64,000 bases of DNA from assembly GCF_900116405.1 (NCBI RefSeq), contig NZ_FPAQ01000002.1, positions 62,001 to 126,000 of the forward strand. Reading direction: 5' to 3'. The notes below the pieces were generated by a model. It did not search any database and was not told where the DNA came from. It worked only from the letters and a program-made list of their open reading frames with translations. The position numbers and the translations under genes are program-made. Shown one piece after another: positions 7,229 to 17,900 of the stretch; the first letter of the stretch is position 1; each line of letters starts with the position of its first letter. The stretch is from Halomonas saccharevitans (GTDB lineage Bacteria; Pseudomonadota; Gammaproteobacteria; Pseudomonadales; Halomonadaceae).

Positions 7229-8611
7229 TCAGGCCTCGGCCTGCCGACCCGGGCGTGACGGCGCGGCGTCGTCAGCGGCTGCTTTTCCTGCGGCATAGCG
7301 GGCCGACGGCTCCTGAAGCTCCGGCAGGTAGCGATAGCGCTCCTCGCCGAGCTCCGGCACCCGGGCGCGCTCCATGCGCCGGATCGCGCCGTGCATCCAG
7401 ATCAGCGACACGGCCACCAGCACGAAGAGCACCATGTAGGAGCTGGTCCAGACCCCGGTGAGGTCGAGCACGACGCCGAACAGGATGGGCAGGAAGAAAC
7501 CGCCCAGGCCGCCGATCATGCCGACCAGGCCGCCCACCGAGCCGACGTTCTCCGGATAGTAGACCGGGATGTGCTTGTAGACCGCGGCCTTGCCCAGCGA
7601 TATGAAGAAGCCCAGCAGCACGGTCAGCACCACCACGCCCCACAGCGGCATGGCGAGCGAGAAGGCGATCTGGCCCTCCTTGCCCTCCACCACGTAGTGG
7701 GTCTCGGGATAGGCGAGCAGGAACAGGCAGACCAGCGAGGCGATGAAGGTCAGGTACATGATCGAGCGCGCGCCGTAGCGGTCGGACATCCAGCCGCCGA
7801 GCGCCCGGAAGACGCTGGCCGGCAGGGTGTAGAGGGCGGCCAGCGAGCCGGCCACGGCGATGCTGACGTCGTAGGCCCCCACGTAGTAGCGCGGCAGGTA
7901 GGAGGCCAGGGCGACGAAGGCGCCGAAGACGAAGAAGTAGTAGAGGGCGAAGCGCCACACCTGCAGGTGCTTGAGCGGGGCCAGCTGTTCCCGGGCGGAG
8001 GTGGCCTTGCCGCCCTGGCCGCGCCGGGAGAGCGTCAGCGGATCTTCCTTGGAGAACACCCAGAAGCCCACGGCCACCACGGTCAGCACGATGGCGTAGA
8101 TCACCGCGGTCTGCTCCCAGCCCAGCGCCAGCAGCAGGAAGGGCGCGGCGAAGTTGGTCACCGCCGCCCCGGCGTTGCCGGCGCCGAAGATGCCCAGCGC
8201 CGTGCCCTGGCGCTCCTTCTCGAACCAGTAGGAGGTGTAGGCGATGCCGACGATGAACGAGCCGCCGGCGAGGCCCACGCCGAGCGCCGCGACCAGGAAC
8301 ATCGCGTAGGACTCGACATAGGAGAGCAGAAAGACGCAGGCCGCGGTGACCAGCATCAGCAGGCTGAAGACGCGCCGGCCGCCGAACTGCTCGGTCCAGA
8401 TGCCGAGGAAGATGCGGCTGATCGAGCCGGTCAGGATCGGGGTGGCCACCAGGATGCCGAACTGGGTCTCGTTGAGGCCCAGATCCTGCTTGATCTTGAT
8501 GCCGATGATGGAAAAGATCGTCCACACCGCGAAGCAGGTGGTGAACGCCAGGGTGCTGAGTGACAGCGCCCGGATCTGTTGGGGCCGGGTCACCCCTTCG
8601 AGGTGTTTCAT
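7229..8611 (-). CDS. narK: NarK-family nitrate/nitrite transporter (NarK1 type)
   Basis: A 460-residue, 12-helix MFS protein of the nitrate/nitrite porter family. The two substrate-coordinating arginines are present (R66 in SISRIFLG, helix 2; R269 in SVFRALGGW, helix 8), as is the nitrate signature with N146 and N153 in GAGNAGAAVTN. It should exchange or import nitrate for the NarGHI reductase. An AAGGAGG site precedes the ATG at 8611. A perfect FNR box and a NarL 7-2-7 site lie upstream, so it has its own promoter although narK2 ends only 163 bp before it. Confidence 0.93.
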   Translation of the reverse strand: MKHLEGVTRPQQIRALSLSTLAFTTCFAVWTIFSIIGIKIKQDLGLNETQFGILVATPILTGSISRIFLGIWTEQFGGRRVFSLLMLVTAACVFLLSYVESYAMFLVAALGVGLAGGSFIVGIAYTSYWFEKERQGTALGIFGAGNAGAAVTNFAAPFLLLALGWEQTAVIYAIVLTVVAVGFWVFSKEDPLTLSRRGQGGKATSAREQLAPLKHLQVWRFALYYFFVFGAFVALASYLPRYYVGAYDVSIAVAGSLAALYTLPASVFRALGGWMSDRYGARSIMYLTFIASLVCLFLLAYPETHYVVEGKEGQIAFSLAMPLWGVVVLTVLLGFFISLGKAAVYKHIPVYYPENVGSVGGLVGMIGGLGGFFLPILFGVVLDLTGVWTSSYMVLFVLVAVSLIWMHGAIRRMERARVPELGEERYRYLPELQEPSARYAAGKAAADDAAPSRPGRQAEA

Positions 8612-8676
8612 GTCGTGCCTCCTTCGGCGTGCATGAATGGTCGCTTTCCAGACTGGCAGGCGGAGGGCGGGGGATA

Positions 8677-8690
8677 TTGATGTGCATCAA
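8677..8690 (-). promoter_or_regulatory. Perfect FNR/Dnr box upstream of narK1
   Basis: TTGAT-GTGC-ATCAA is a full match to the FNR consensus, 66 bp before the narK1 start. The NarL site described at 8726-8741 is centred 50 bp further upstream, an FNR-plus-NarL arrangement like that known for E. coli narK. Confidence 0.85.
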
Positions 8691-8725
8691 GTCCGCCGCC
8701 CCGCTACCCCTTGATATTCCAGGCC

Positions 8726-8741
8726 TATCCCTTTGGGAGTA
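8726..8741 (-). promoter_or_regulatory. NarL 7-2-7 site upstream of narK1
   Basis: TATCCCT-TT-GGGAGTA is an inverted pair of NarL heptamers spaced by 2 bp, each with one mismatch to TACYNMT. A further single heptamer TACCCCT lies at 8705-8711. NarL is encoded in the neighbouring operon. Confidence 0.65.
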
Positions 8742-8774
8742 GGGCGCCTGGCGGCGCCCCATCCTCTTGCGGGT

Positions 8775-10427
8775 TCAGGGGTTCTTCACGTAGGCGCCCG
8801 GGCGCAGGTAGAACCACCAGTTGACGACCAGGCAGAGGGCGTAGAAGACCGCGAAGCCGTACATCGCCATCTCCGGGGTGCCGGCCTTGATCTGCTCGCC
8901 CATCACCCGCGGGGCGATGAAGGCGCCGTAGGCGGCCACGGCGGAAGTCCAGCCGAGCACCGGGCCTTTCTGCTGCAGGTCGAAGATGAAGCCGATGCTG
9001 CGGAAGGTGGAGCCGTTGCCGATGCCGCTGGCGGCGAACAGCACGATGAACAGTCCAAGGAACATCCAGAAGTACTGGTTGGGGTCGGTGGCGTTGTAGG
9101 CCAGCATCATCACGTAGCCCACCGCCGCGGAGGCCAGGACCATTACTACGGAGATGGCCTGGGTGACGATGGCGCCGCCTACCTTGTCGGAGATCCAGCC
9201 GCCCACCGGACGGATCAGGGCGCCGACGAAGGGCCCCATCCAGGCCCAGGTCAGGGCGCTGGGGGCGTCGGGATTGGCCACGCGGGTGATGGTGCCGTCG
9301 GCGGCTACCTCCATCATGTTGCCGAAGATGACGCTGATGGAGAGCGGCAGCGCTGCGGAGAAGCCGATGAAGGAGCCGAAGGTGGCGATGTAGAGCACCG
9401 TCATCGCCCAGGTGTGCTTGTTGGAGAAGATCGCGAACTGCTTCTGGATGTTCGGCTTGATGTCACCGGGAATCAGGCGCAGCAGGCCCAGGGTCAGGGC
9501 GATGGTCAGCGGCAGGGCGAGCCACATGTTGAGCCAGCCCAGGGCGACCACGCCGATCACCGAGGTGATCAGGCCCACGCCGTAGAGGCCCAGGATCTTG
9601 CCGAAGGCCTGCACGGGAGAGCCGGGGTTGGGGGTGATGGCGCGGATGTTGTTCATGCCGAACCAGCCGGCGAAGGCCAGCGGGATCAGAAAGACCAGCC
9701 AGATGAAGCCGGCGTTCTGGATCCAGGTGTCGGTGCCCGCCTCGATGCGCCCGATCAGGGTGCCGCTGGCCTTCTGGAGTTCCATGGCATCACCACCCAG
9801 CGCGCCGAAGAGGCCGACGGTCATCACCAGCGGGATCAGGATCTGCATGGTGGTAACGCCGAAGTTGCCGAGGCCGGCGTTCATGCCCAGGGCATAGCCC
9901 TGCTGCTTCTTGGGGAAGAAGCTCGAGATGTTGCTCATCGAGTTGGCGAAGTTGCCGCCGCCGATGCCCGAGAGCAGCGCCAGGGCCTGGAAGACCCAGA
10001 AGGGCGTGCCCGGGTTCATCAAGGCGATGCCGGTGCCGAGTGCCGGAATCATCAGCAGAGCGGTGGTCAGGAAGATGGTGTTGCGCCCGCCGGCGATGCG
10101 GATCATGAACGACGCCGGGATGCGCAGGGTGGCGCCGGCGAGACCGGCAATGGCGGTCAGGGTGAACAGCTGATCCACCGTGAACGGGAAGCCGAGGTTG
10201 CGCATCTGGGTGGTGATCATGCCCCACATCAGCCAGACGGCGAAGCCCATCAGCAGGCTCGGGATGGAGATCCAGAGGTTGCGGCTGGCAATCTTCTTGC
10301 CCTGCGTCTTCCAGAACTCCTCGTTCTCGACGTCCCAGTGTTCGATGTCGGCGTTGCGCCGCCCGCTGGGCGGAAGCGGCTGTCGCTGGCCCTCCCAGCG
10401 GGTGGAGTCGGCACTCTCTCTGGTCAT
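8775..10427 (-). CDS. narK2: NarK-family nitrate/nitrite transporter (NarK2 type)
   Basis: A 550-residue MFS porter with a hydrophilic N-terminal extension of about 45 residues and a longer central loop than narK1, typical of the second NarK in denitrifier narK1K2 pairs. The substrate arginines are in ATLRIPAS (helix 2) and ALIRPVGGW (helix 8), and the signature GLGNFG and GGGNFANS motifs are present. The ATG at 10427 follows AGGGGG; the upstream in-frame codons overlap the FNR box and are not likely coding. It has its own FNR box and NarL site. Confidence 0.93.
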   Translation of the reverse strand: MTRESADSTRWEGQRQPLPPSGRRNADIEHWDVENEEFWKTQGKKIASRNLWISIPSLLMGFAVWLMWGMITTQMRNLGFPFTVDQLFTLTAIAGLAGATLRIPASFMIRIAGGRNTIFLTTALLMIPALGTGIALMNPGTPFWVFQALALLSGIGGGNFANSMSNISSFFPKKQQGYALGMNAGLGNFGVTTMQILIPLVMTVGLFGALGGDAMELQKASGTLIGRIEAGTDTWIQNAGFIWLVFLIPLAFAGWFGMNNIRAITPNPGSPVQAFGKILGLYGVGLITSVIGVVALGWLNMWLALPLTIALTLGLLRLIPGDIKPNIQKQFAIFSNKHTWAMTVLYIATFGSFIGFSAALPLSISVIFGNMMEVAADGTITRVANPDAPSALTWAWMGPFVGALIRPVGGWISDKVGGAIVTQAISVVMVLASAAVGYVMMLAYNATDPNQYFWMFLGLFIVLFAASGIGNGSTFRSIGFIFDLQQKGPVLGWTSAVAAYGAFIAPRVMGEQIKAGTPEMAMYGFAVFYALCLVVNWWFYLRPGAYVKNP

Positions 10428-10476
10428 GGTGGTTCCCCCTCGCGGTCTCTCGGTGGCGCCCCTCGCGCGATGGCGG

Positions 10477-10490
10477 TTGACCGACATCAA
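10477..10490 (-). promoter_or_regulatory. FNR/Dnr box upstream of narK2
   Basis: Plus-strand TTGAC-CGAC-ATCAA (minus TTGAT-GTCGG-TCAA when read across) matches the FNR consensus, with the common C variant in one half. It lies 50 bp before the narK2 ATG. No convincing -10 hexamer was seen at the class II distance. Confidence 0.75.
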
Positions 10491-10568
10491 GCCAGGGGCT
10501 TTGCCACGCAAGATACGCCCGGGGAACCGGCGGCGAAACGGCCTAAAAAGGCCGCCAAAACAGCGAGA

Positions 10569-10584
10569 TACCCCTTGAGGGGTA
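10569..10584 (-). promoter_or_regulatory. Perfect NarL 7-2-7 site between narL and narK2
   Basis: TACCCCT-TG-AGGGGTA is an exact inverted pair of NarL heptamers (TACYNMT) separated by 2 bp, the arrangement bound by NarL and NarP dimers. It is centred 93 bp upstream of the narK2 FNR box. Confidence 0.8.
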
Positions 10585-10702
10585 GAGGGGTTGGCGAGGG
10601 CTTGCCTGCTATATCAGGGGCTTAGGCTCACCCCCGGGGCGGTGGCGGACCGGGGACGGGCGGCGTGAATCTTTGGAGGTATCCACACAGAGCCCCGCCT
10701 GG

Positions 10703-11365
10703 CTACTTGTCCACACCCTCCTGCACGGCCCACACCGCGGCCTCCACCCGGGAGCGCAGGTTGAGCTTCTTGAGCAGGTGCTTGACGTGGACTTTCACCG
10801 TGCCCTCGGTGATGTCGAGCTGGCGGGCGATCAGTTTGTTGGAGAGGCCCGCGGCCAGCTCGCGCAGGATCTCCCGCTCGCGCTGGGTCAGGCTGTGGAT
10901 ATCCGGGGTGGCCGGCTGGCTGCGCTGACTGCGCAGCGCCTCGGCCAGCAGGGCGGTGAGGCTCTCGCTGATCACCATTCGGCCCAGCGCCGCCTGGCGC
11001 AGCTGGCGGATCATGTCGTCCGGGTCCATGTCCTTGAGCAGGTAACCATCGGCGCCGGCGCGCAGGGCGGCGACCACGTCCTCCTCGTGGTCGGAGACGG
11101 TGAACATCACGATGCGTCCGGCGAAGCCCTCCTGGCGCAGCCGCTTGAGGGTCTCGATGCCGTCCATCCCCGGCATGTTGAGGTCCAGCAGCACCAGGTC
11201 CGGGTCCAGCTCGCCGGCCAGCCGGACGCCTTTCTCCGGCTCACCGGTCTCGCCGGCGAGCGACAGGTCGTCCTCCAGCTCGAGCAGCTGGGTCACCCCG
11301 CGGCGCAGCAGCGGGTGATCGTCGATGATCAGGAGGGTGGCGGGGTCGTGGGCGTTTCGGGTCAT
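10703..11365 (-). CDS. narL: Nitrate response regulator NarL
   Basis: A 220-residue response regulator with an N-terminal receiver domain (acidic pair DD at 15-16, phospho-acceptor D61 in [13 protein letters not shown], and a C-terminal K in YLLKD) and a LuxR/NarL-type HTH ([28 protein letters not shown]). It should bind heptamer sites such as those upstream of both narK genes and narG. It follows narX after a 16-bp gap and is in the same operon. Confidence 0.93.
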   Translation of the reverse strand: MTRNAHDPATLLIIDDHPLLRRGVTQLLELEDDLSLAGETGEPEKGVRLAGELDPDLVLLDLNMPGMDGIETLKRLRQEGFAGRIVMFTVSDHEEDVVAALRAGADGYLLKDMDPDDMIRQLRQAALGRMVISESLTALLAEALRSQRSQPATPDIHSLTQREREILRELAAGLSNKLIARQLDITEGTVKVHVKHLLKKLNLRSRVEAAVWAVQEGVDK

Positions 11366-11381
11366 CCGGCAGGGTCCCTGT

Positions 11382-13268
11382 TCACGGGTTGAAGGCTTTC
11401 GGCGGCTCGGCGGGCTGCTGGGCGATCAGACGGTCCGTCTGCGGGGTGAAGGCGATGGCCACGAGGGTACCGCCGGCGTCGCGGTTGCGCACCCGGAAGT
11501 CGCCGCCCAGGGTGTCGGCCCGGTCGCGCATGATCACCAGGCCATAGTGCATGGGCGGTGAGTCCTGCTTCTCGAGGCCGATGCCATCGTCCTCGATCAT
11601 CACCTCGAGGCGGGCCTCGGCGAAGCGCACCGTGACCGCCGCCCAGTGAGCCCGGGCATGCTTGTGCACGTTGGCCAGCGCCTCGCGCACCACCTGCAGC
11701 ACGTGGATCTCCTCGTTGGGGGTGAGCAGATGCGGCGGCACGTCGACGTAGAGCTCCACCGTGAAGCCCAGGCGCTCGCTGAACTCCAGAGTGGTCTGGC
11801 GCAGGGCGCTCGAGAGCCCCGGGCCGTCGAGGCGCAGCCGGAAGGTGGTGAGCAGTTCGCGCAGCTGGCGATAGGCGCTGTCGAGCCCGGTGCGCAGCTC
11901 GTCGAACACCGGCCCCTGGGTCTCCCGCGGCATCTCCTTGGCCTGCATGCGCTCCAGGCGCGCCACCTGCATCTTCAGGTAGGAGAGCGACTGGGCCAGG
12001 GAGTCGTGGAGTTCGCGGGCGATGATGGTGCGCTCGTTCATCAGCGTCACCTGCTGCTCCTCCTCGATGCGCCGCTGCAGGTAGACCGCCGTGGCCAGCT
12101 GGTCGGAGAGGGTGAAGAGCAGCCGGCGGGTGCTGGCGCTGAGCGGCTGTGCGGTGGGGTACCAGACCTCCAGGGTGCCGAGCAGGGTCTCGCCGATGCT
12201 CACCGGCAGCATCAGGCACTCCGATCCTTCTTCCTCGGAGAGCTCCAGGGGCTGGGGGTCGATCAGACAGGCGTGGCAGTCGTGGTTGCGACAGTAGGTC
12301 GGTCGGCTGGGCGAGTGGGTGGCCAGTATCGACACCTCGCGCTGGTCGAAGGGGTCGTGCAGCGCGAGGCCGATGGGGCCGATGCCGAGCAGGTCCTCGA
12401 GGCGGCGCAGCATGGGGGCGGCGCTGGCGCAGAGGTCGTTGCCCCCGCCGTAGAGCTCACGGCTGCCGTCGTGGAGGATCTGCATGGCCTCGTTGCTGCG
12501 CGCCAGCTCCTGCTTCTTGCGCGACACCCGCGCCTCGAGCTCCGCGTAGCTCTCGCCGAGCTCCGCGGCCATGGTGTTCAGGGTGTTGCCGAGCAGCGCC
12601 AGCTCGTCGCTGCCCGAGAGCCGGGTACGGTGGCCGAAGTTGCGTCGTCCGGCCTCCCGGGCCAGTACCACCAGCTGGTGCAGCGGGCCCACCAGGTTGT
12701 GGCGGATGTCGTAGAGGGCGATCGCCACCACCACCGCGGTCAGCAACAGGAAGAGGATCTGCAGGGCGCTTAGCAGGCGGATCTTGGCCTCGCTGTTCTG
12801 CTCGAGCCGGGTGACCATCTGGTCGATGTCGCCCACCAGGACGTCGAGGGCCTGGCGCAGGGCCTCGACCTCAAGCCCGCCACCGGCGATGGCGCGGATC
12901 ACCTGGGGCGCCAGCGCTTCTTCCCAGCGCGTCTGCAGCAGCCGGTACTGCTCGCGCAGGGGGTGGTCCTCGGCCTCGGGCAGCGCCGCGGTCAGCCGGG
13001 GGCTGACCAGCCGTTCGTGGAAGCGCTCGCTCAGCGCCTGGATCCGTTCGCGATGCCACGGCGCAGGCTCGCTTTGGTAGCGCTGCAGGGCCGCGACGAT
13101 CTGGTAGGTGTTCATGCGCAGTGAGCCGGCCACATTGATGGCGGCGGCGTCGCCGCGGCTGCCGTTGGCCACCATCATGGTCACCACGATGCTGATCAGC
13201 GCCATGGCGCTGATCGCCAGCAGCGAGGCGCTGATGCGGGCCACCAGGGAGCGCTGCAGCAGCTTCAT
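11382..13268 (-). CDS. narX: Nitrate/nitrite sensor histidine kinase NarX
   Basis: A 628-residue membrane kinase. It has an N-terminal helix (about 10-35), a P-box-like nitrate-binding segment ([13 protein letters not shown]), a four-helix periplasmic domain, a second helix near 170-190, HAMP, a GAF-like cysteine-containing central module ([10 protein letters not shown]), the H-box with H421 in [11 protein letters not shown], and a HATPase domain ([17 protein letters not shown]). The ATG at 13268 follows GGAGA and gives the usual NarX length. narL follows directly. A possible -10 (TATAGT) lies at about 13307-13312. Confidence 0.93.
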   Translation of the reverse strand: MKLLQRSLVARISASLLAISAMALISIVVTMMVANGSRGDAAAINVAGSLRMNTYQIVAALQRYQSEPAPWHRERIQALSERFHERLVSPRLTAALPEAEDHPLREQYRLLQTRWEEALAPQVIRAIAGGGLEVEALRQALDVLVGDIDQMVTRLEQNSEAKIRLLSALQILFLLLTAVVVAIALYDIRHNLVGPLHQLVVLAREAGRRNFGHRTRLSGSDELALLGNTLNTMAAELGESYAELEARVSRKKQELARSNEAMQILHDGSRELYGGGNDLCASAAPMLRRLEDLLGIGPIGLALHDPFDQREVSILATHSPSRPTYCRNHDCHACLIDPQPLELSEEEGSECLMLPVSIGETLLGTLEVWYPTAQPLSASTRRLLFTLSDQLATAVYLQRRIEEEQQVTLMNERTIIARELHDSLAQSLSYLKMQVARLERMQAKEMPRETQGPVFDELRTGLDSAYRQLRELLTTFRLRLDGPGLSSALRQTTLEFSERLGFTVELYVDVPPHLLTPNEEIHVLQVVREALANVHKHARAHWAAVTVRFAEARLEVMIEDDGIGLEKQDSPPMHYGLVIMRDRADTLGGDFRVRNRDAGGTLVAIAFTPQTDRLIAQQPAEPPKAFNP

Positions 13269-13418
13269 CGGGGTCTCCAGCCGGACGAACGAGAGGGCGT
13301 ATGACACTATACCCTAATAGGTAGGCGCCGCTCCCTCAAAGGCGTACCCCGACTGCCTCTTTGACGTCCTCCCCCCGGCTCCCGAGACTTTCAGGTACTC
13401 CTTCTCGAGCGTCGGCCC

Positions 13419-14753
13419 ATGTCCTGCGATCCCCCGTCATCCTCGCGCGCCACTCGCGCCTCGCCGCGCGACGCGGTCGAGGCACCGCCGGGCTACCGCG
13501 CGCTGGTGGTGGTGGCGCTCTCGCCGCTGGCCTTCGCCCTGGTCTTCGCCTGCTGGACGCTGTTTGCCGTTCTCGGCGTGGAGCTTCGCCGCGACCTGGC
13601 CCTGGGCGGCGTCGCCTTCGCCGTGCTGCTCTCCACGCCGATGCTCGCCGGCGCCCTGGCGAGCCTGCCCATGGCGAGGCTGGCCCGAAGCCACGGAGGG
13701 CGCCGCGTCATGCTTGGCTGCCTGCTGCTGATCTGCCCCTTCCTGTGGTGGATCGGCCACGCCCAGCACTATGCGGAGTTCCTGCTGGCGGGCCTTGGCC
13801 TGGGGCTCGGGGCCGGCTCGCTGGCCGCCGGCCTGGTTTACGTGGCGGAGCTGGGGCCGGCCCGCCATGCCGGCCTGGCGCTCGGGCTCTACGCGGCCGG
13901 CATGGTCGGGGCGGGGCTCGGCTACCTGCTGCTGCCGCTGATCAGCCAGGCCTACGGCTGGCGCACGGCGCCGCTGCTCTACCTGCTGCCGGTGGGGCTG
14001 GTCGCCGGGTTGCTGTGGCTCTTCGCCGAAGACCGCGATCCTCTCCCGCCCGTGAACGACCCCATGGACGACGAGGAGGCGCCCCCGCCCCGTCCCTCGT
14101 GGCGGGCGCACACCGCGCGTCTCGCCCGGCGCCTCGCCGACTGGTCGCCGTGGCGCCTGGCCCTCCCCTACGCTTTCTTCTTCGGTGCCTTCCTGGCCCT
14201 GGCGCTGTGGCTGCCCGGCCATCTGGCGGCGCGCTTCGAGCTTTCGTTGCAGGGCGCGGCGCTGCGCGCGATCCCCTTCACCCTGGCCGTCGGGGCGGGC
14301 CAGGTGCTCGGTGGCTGGCTGGCCGACCATCGTGACTTTCGCAGTCTGCGCTGGTGGATCTGCGCCTTCGTGCTGATCTGCCTCTTCCTGCTCTCCTATC
14401 CGCCCTTCGAGCTGCGCATCGAGGGCACCCAGGGCCCGCTGAGCTGGCACTACGCGGCGCCGCTGTGGGGCTTTCTCGGCCTGCTGGTGCCCATGGGCGT
14501 GGCCATGGGAGTCGGGCAGGGCAGCCTGATGCGTCTGATTCACCGCGACCATGCCGGCGACATGGCCCTGGTGGGCGGGCTTTCGCTGACATTGGGCGGG
14601 CTCTTCGCCGCCCTGCTGCCGCCGGTCTTCGTGCTGGGCAGCGAGTGGCTGGGGCTCTCCACCGCCGGCTTCATGTTCCTCTACGCCGCCCTGGTCGTCT
14701 GCATGCTGGTGATGCTGGCCGACCATGCGCGACACCGCCCTCGGCCGGAGTGA
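13419..14753 (+). CDS. Degenerate NarK-like MFS protein lacking nitrate-coordinating residues
   Basis: A 444-residue, 12-helix MFS protein clearly homologous to the NarK group: conserved FACWTLFAVLG, STPMLAG, GGRRVMLG and the same helix-8 VLGGWLADH. Against narK1 of this window, both substrate arginines are replaced (R66 by S82; R269 by Q296) and the nitrate-signature asparagines N146 and N153 by M162 and Y169. It therefore probably does not move nitrate or nitrite in the NarK manner. It is divergent from narX and lies upstream of narGHJI. The frame is intact, so it is a retained protein of unknown substrate and not an obvious pseudogene. Confidence 0.8.
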   Translation: MSCDPPSSSRATRASPRDAVEAPPGYRALVVVALSPLAFALVFACWTLFAVLGVELRRDLALGGVAFAVLLSTPMLAGALASLPMARLARSHGGRRVMLGCLLLICPFLWWIGHAQHYAEFLLAGLGLGLGAGSLAAGLVYVAELGPARHAGLALGLYAAGMVGAGLGYLLLPLISQAYGWRTAPLLYLLPVGLVAGLLWLFAEDRDPLPPVNDPMDDEEAPPPRPSWRAHTARLARRLADWSPWRLALPYAFFFGAFLALALWLPGHLAARFELSLQGAALRAIPFTLAVGAGQVLGGWLADHRDFRSLRWWICAFVLICLFLLSYPPFELRIEGTQGPLSWHYAAPLWGFLGLLVPMGVAMGVGQGSLMRLIHRDHAGDMALVGGLSLTLGGLFAALLPPVFVLGSEWLGLSTAGFMFLYAALVVCMLVMLADHARHRPRPE

Positions 14754-14786
14754 CACCACCGGCCTAACCCCTCCTTCGGTGCCGCC

Positions 14787-14802
14787 TATCCCCTTGGGGG
14801 TA
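14787..14802 (+). promoter_or_regulatory. NarL-type 7-2-7 site upstream of narG
   Basis: TATCCCC-TT-GGGGGTA is an inverted heptamer pair with 2-bp spacing and mismatches at the inner positions. It is 155 bp before the narG ATG. TATATG at 14812-14817 could be a -10 element. I found no convincing FNR box in this intergenic region. Confidence 0.5.
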
Positions 14803-14957
14803 GGGACCATGTATATGGAGGTAACCGGGCAGTAATCGGCGTGGCGATCACCCAGAATCGGCTTCAACGACCCTGGCCGCGAGCGATGCAAGGCGGCGGT
14901 GCAGGACGGGTGACCCGGTGCGGTCACGCATCTTTTCGAGGAGCCTGGAGAGCGACC

Positions 14958-17900
14958 ATGAGTCACTTCATCGATCGGCTGAACTTCTTCCGCAAGGCCC
15001 GCGAGCCCTTCGCCAACGAGCATGGCGAACTCCGTCAGGAGTCTCGCGAGTGGGAGGACGGCTACCGTCAGCGCTGGCAGCACGACAAGGTCGTGCGCTC
15101 CACCCACGGGGTGAACTGCACCGGGTCGTGCAGCTGGAAGATCTACGTCAAGAACGGCCTGGTCACCTGGGAGACCCAGCAGACCGACTATCCGCGTACC
15201 CGGCCCGACCTGCCCAACCACGAGCCACGGGGCTGCCCGCGCGGTGCCAGCTACTCCTGGTACATGTACAGCGCCAACCGTCTCAAGTACCCGCTGATCA
15301 GGAAACCGCTGCTCAAGCTGTGGCGCGAGGCCCTCGAGGCGAAGGGGGATCCGGTCGATGCCTGGGCCTCCATCGTCGAGGACCCTGACAAGGCCAAGCA
15401 GTACAAGCGTGCCCGCGGCATGGGGGGCTTCGTGCGCGGCAACTGGGACGAACTCAACGAGCTGGTCGCAGCTTCCAACGTCTACACCGCCAAGCAGTAC
15501 GGCCCCGACCGCATCATCGGCTTCTCGCCGATTCCCGCCATGTCGATGGTCAGCTATGCCGCAGGCAGTCGCTACCTGTCGCTGATCGGCGGCGTCTGCA
15601 TGAGCTTCTACGACTTCTATTGCGACCTGCCGCCGGCATCGCCGATGACCTGGGGCGAGCAGACCGACGTGCCCGAGTCCGCCGACTGGTACAACTCCGG
15701 CTATATCATCGCCTGGGGCTCCAACGTGCCGCAGACCCGCACCCCGGATGCTCACTTCTTTACCGAGGTGCGTTACAAGGGCACCAAGACCGTCTCGATC
15801 ACCCCGGACTATGCCGAGGTCTCCAAGCTTACCGACGAGTGGCTCTCCGCCAAGCAGGGCACCGATGCTGCGCTGGCGATGGCGATGGGCCACGTCATCC
15901 TCAAGGAGTTCCACCTCGACAAGCCCAGCGCCTACTTCACCGACTACGTGCGCCGCTACTCCGACATGCCGTTCCTGGTCGAGCTCGAGCCCCGCGAAGA
16001 CGGCAGCTACGCGCCGGGGCGTCAGCTGCGTGCCAGCGATTTCGATGCCAGTCTGGGTCAGAAGAACAACCCGGAGTGGAAGACCGTCGCCTGGGACGAG
16101 ACCCGCGACCAGCTGGTGGTACCGCGCGGCTCCATCGGCTTCCGCTGGGGCGAGACCGGTGACGAGGTCGGCAAGTGGAACCTCGAGCCCCTCGACGCCG
16201 AAGGCACCGAGATCAAGCCGCTGCTGAGCCTCGCCGAGCACCACGACAGCGTGGCCAGGGTCGCCTTCCCCTACTTCGGCGGCATCGAGCACGAGCACTT
16301 CGATCATGTGAAAGGCGAAGGCGCGGGGGCGGCGGATGACCTGCTGTTCCACAACCTGCCCGTCAAGAAAATGAAGAAGGCCGACGGCAGCGAGATGCTG
16401 GCGGTCACCGTGTTCGACCTGATGTGCGCCAACTACGGCATCGACCGCGGCTTCAGTGGCGATAGCGAAGATGACGGTGCCACGTCCTACGATCAGGTCC
16501 GCCCCTACACCCCGGCCTGGCAGGAGAAGATCACCGGTGTGCCGGCGGATCAGTGTGCGCGCATCGCCCGTGAGTTCGCCGACAACGCCGACAAGACCCA
16601 AGGGCGCAGCATGATCATCGTCGGTGCCGGCATGAACCACTGGTACCACATGGACATGAACTACCGCGGCCTGATCAACATGCTGGTCATGTGCGGCTGC
16701 ATCGGTCAGAGCGGTGGTGGCTGGGCCCACTACGTGGGTCAGGAGAAGCTGCGCCCGCAGACCGGCTGGACCCCGTTGGCCTTCGGGCTGGACTGGCAGC
16801 GTCCGCCGCGTCACATGAACTCCACCTCCTTCTTCTACAACCACTCCTCCCAGTGGCGCTACGAGAAGCTCGAGATCAAGGAGATCCTCTCGCCGCTGGC
16901 CAAGGCCGAGGACTATCCGGGTAGCCTGATCGACTTCAACGTGCGCTCCGAGCGTATGGGCTGGCTGCCCTCCGCCCCGCAGCTCGGCACCAACCCGCTG
17001 CGACTGGCGAAGAAGGCCGAGCAAGCCGGGATGTCGACCAAGGACTACGCCGTCCAGCAGCTCAAGAGTGGCGAGCTCTCCTTCGCCGCCGAGGACCCAG
17101 ACGCCCCGCAGAACTTCCCGCGCAACATGTTCATCTGGCGCTCCAACCTGCTGGGCAGCTCCGGCAAGGGCCACGAGTACATGCTCAAGTACCTGTTGGG
17201 CACCCGCCACGGTATCCAGGGCAAGGACCTGGGTGAGGAAGGCGGCACCATACCCGAAGAGGTCAAGTGGCATGACGAGGCGCCCGAGGGCAAGCTCGAC
17301 CTGCTGGTGACCCTGGACTTCCGCATGTCCACCACCTGCCTCTACTCGGACATCGTGTTTCCCACGGCGACCTGGTACGAGAAGAACGACCTCAACACGT
17401 CCGACATGCACCCCTTCATCCACCCGCTGACCGCAGCGACCGACCCGGCGTGGGAGTCACGCAGCGACTGGGACATCTACAAGGGCATCGCCAAGGCCTT
17501 CTCCAAGGCCTGCGTGGGGCACCTGGGCGAGGAGACCGACCTGGTCACCCTGCCGCACCAGCACGACTCCCCGGCGGAGCTTTCCCAGGTCGAGGTCAAG
17601 GACTGGAAGAAGGGCGAGTGCGAGCCGATCTCGGGCAAGACCATGCCGGCACTGATCGAGGTCAAGCGTAACTACCCCGAGACCTATGAGCGTTTCACCT
17701 CCGTGGGCCCGCTGCTCCAGAGCATCGGCAACGGTGGCAAGGGCATCAACTGGAACACGGAGTCCGAGGTCGAGCTGCTCGGCAAGCTCAACCACCGCAA
17801 GCTGGACGGGCCGCACAAGGGGCGTCCGCAGATCGAGAGTGCCGTGGACGCCGCCGAGATGATCCTGACCCTGGCGCCGGAGACCAACGGCCAGGTGGCG

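Noticed and set aside
8733..10625. Plus-strand 630-codon frame antisense to narK2
   Set aside because: Composition is typical of antisense shadow frames (runs of Gly, Ala, His, Gln) and narK2 is unambiguous.
13437..17423. Minus-strand open frame of 1328 codons over narK-like and narG
   Set aside because: It lies antisense to well-supported genes, spans their intergenic promoter region and shows no protein-like motifs.
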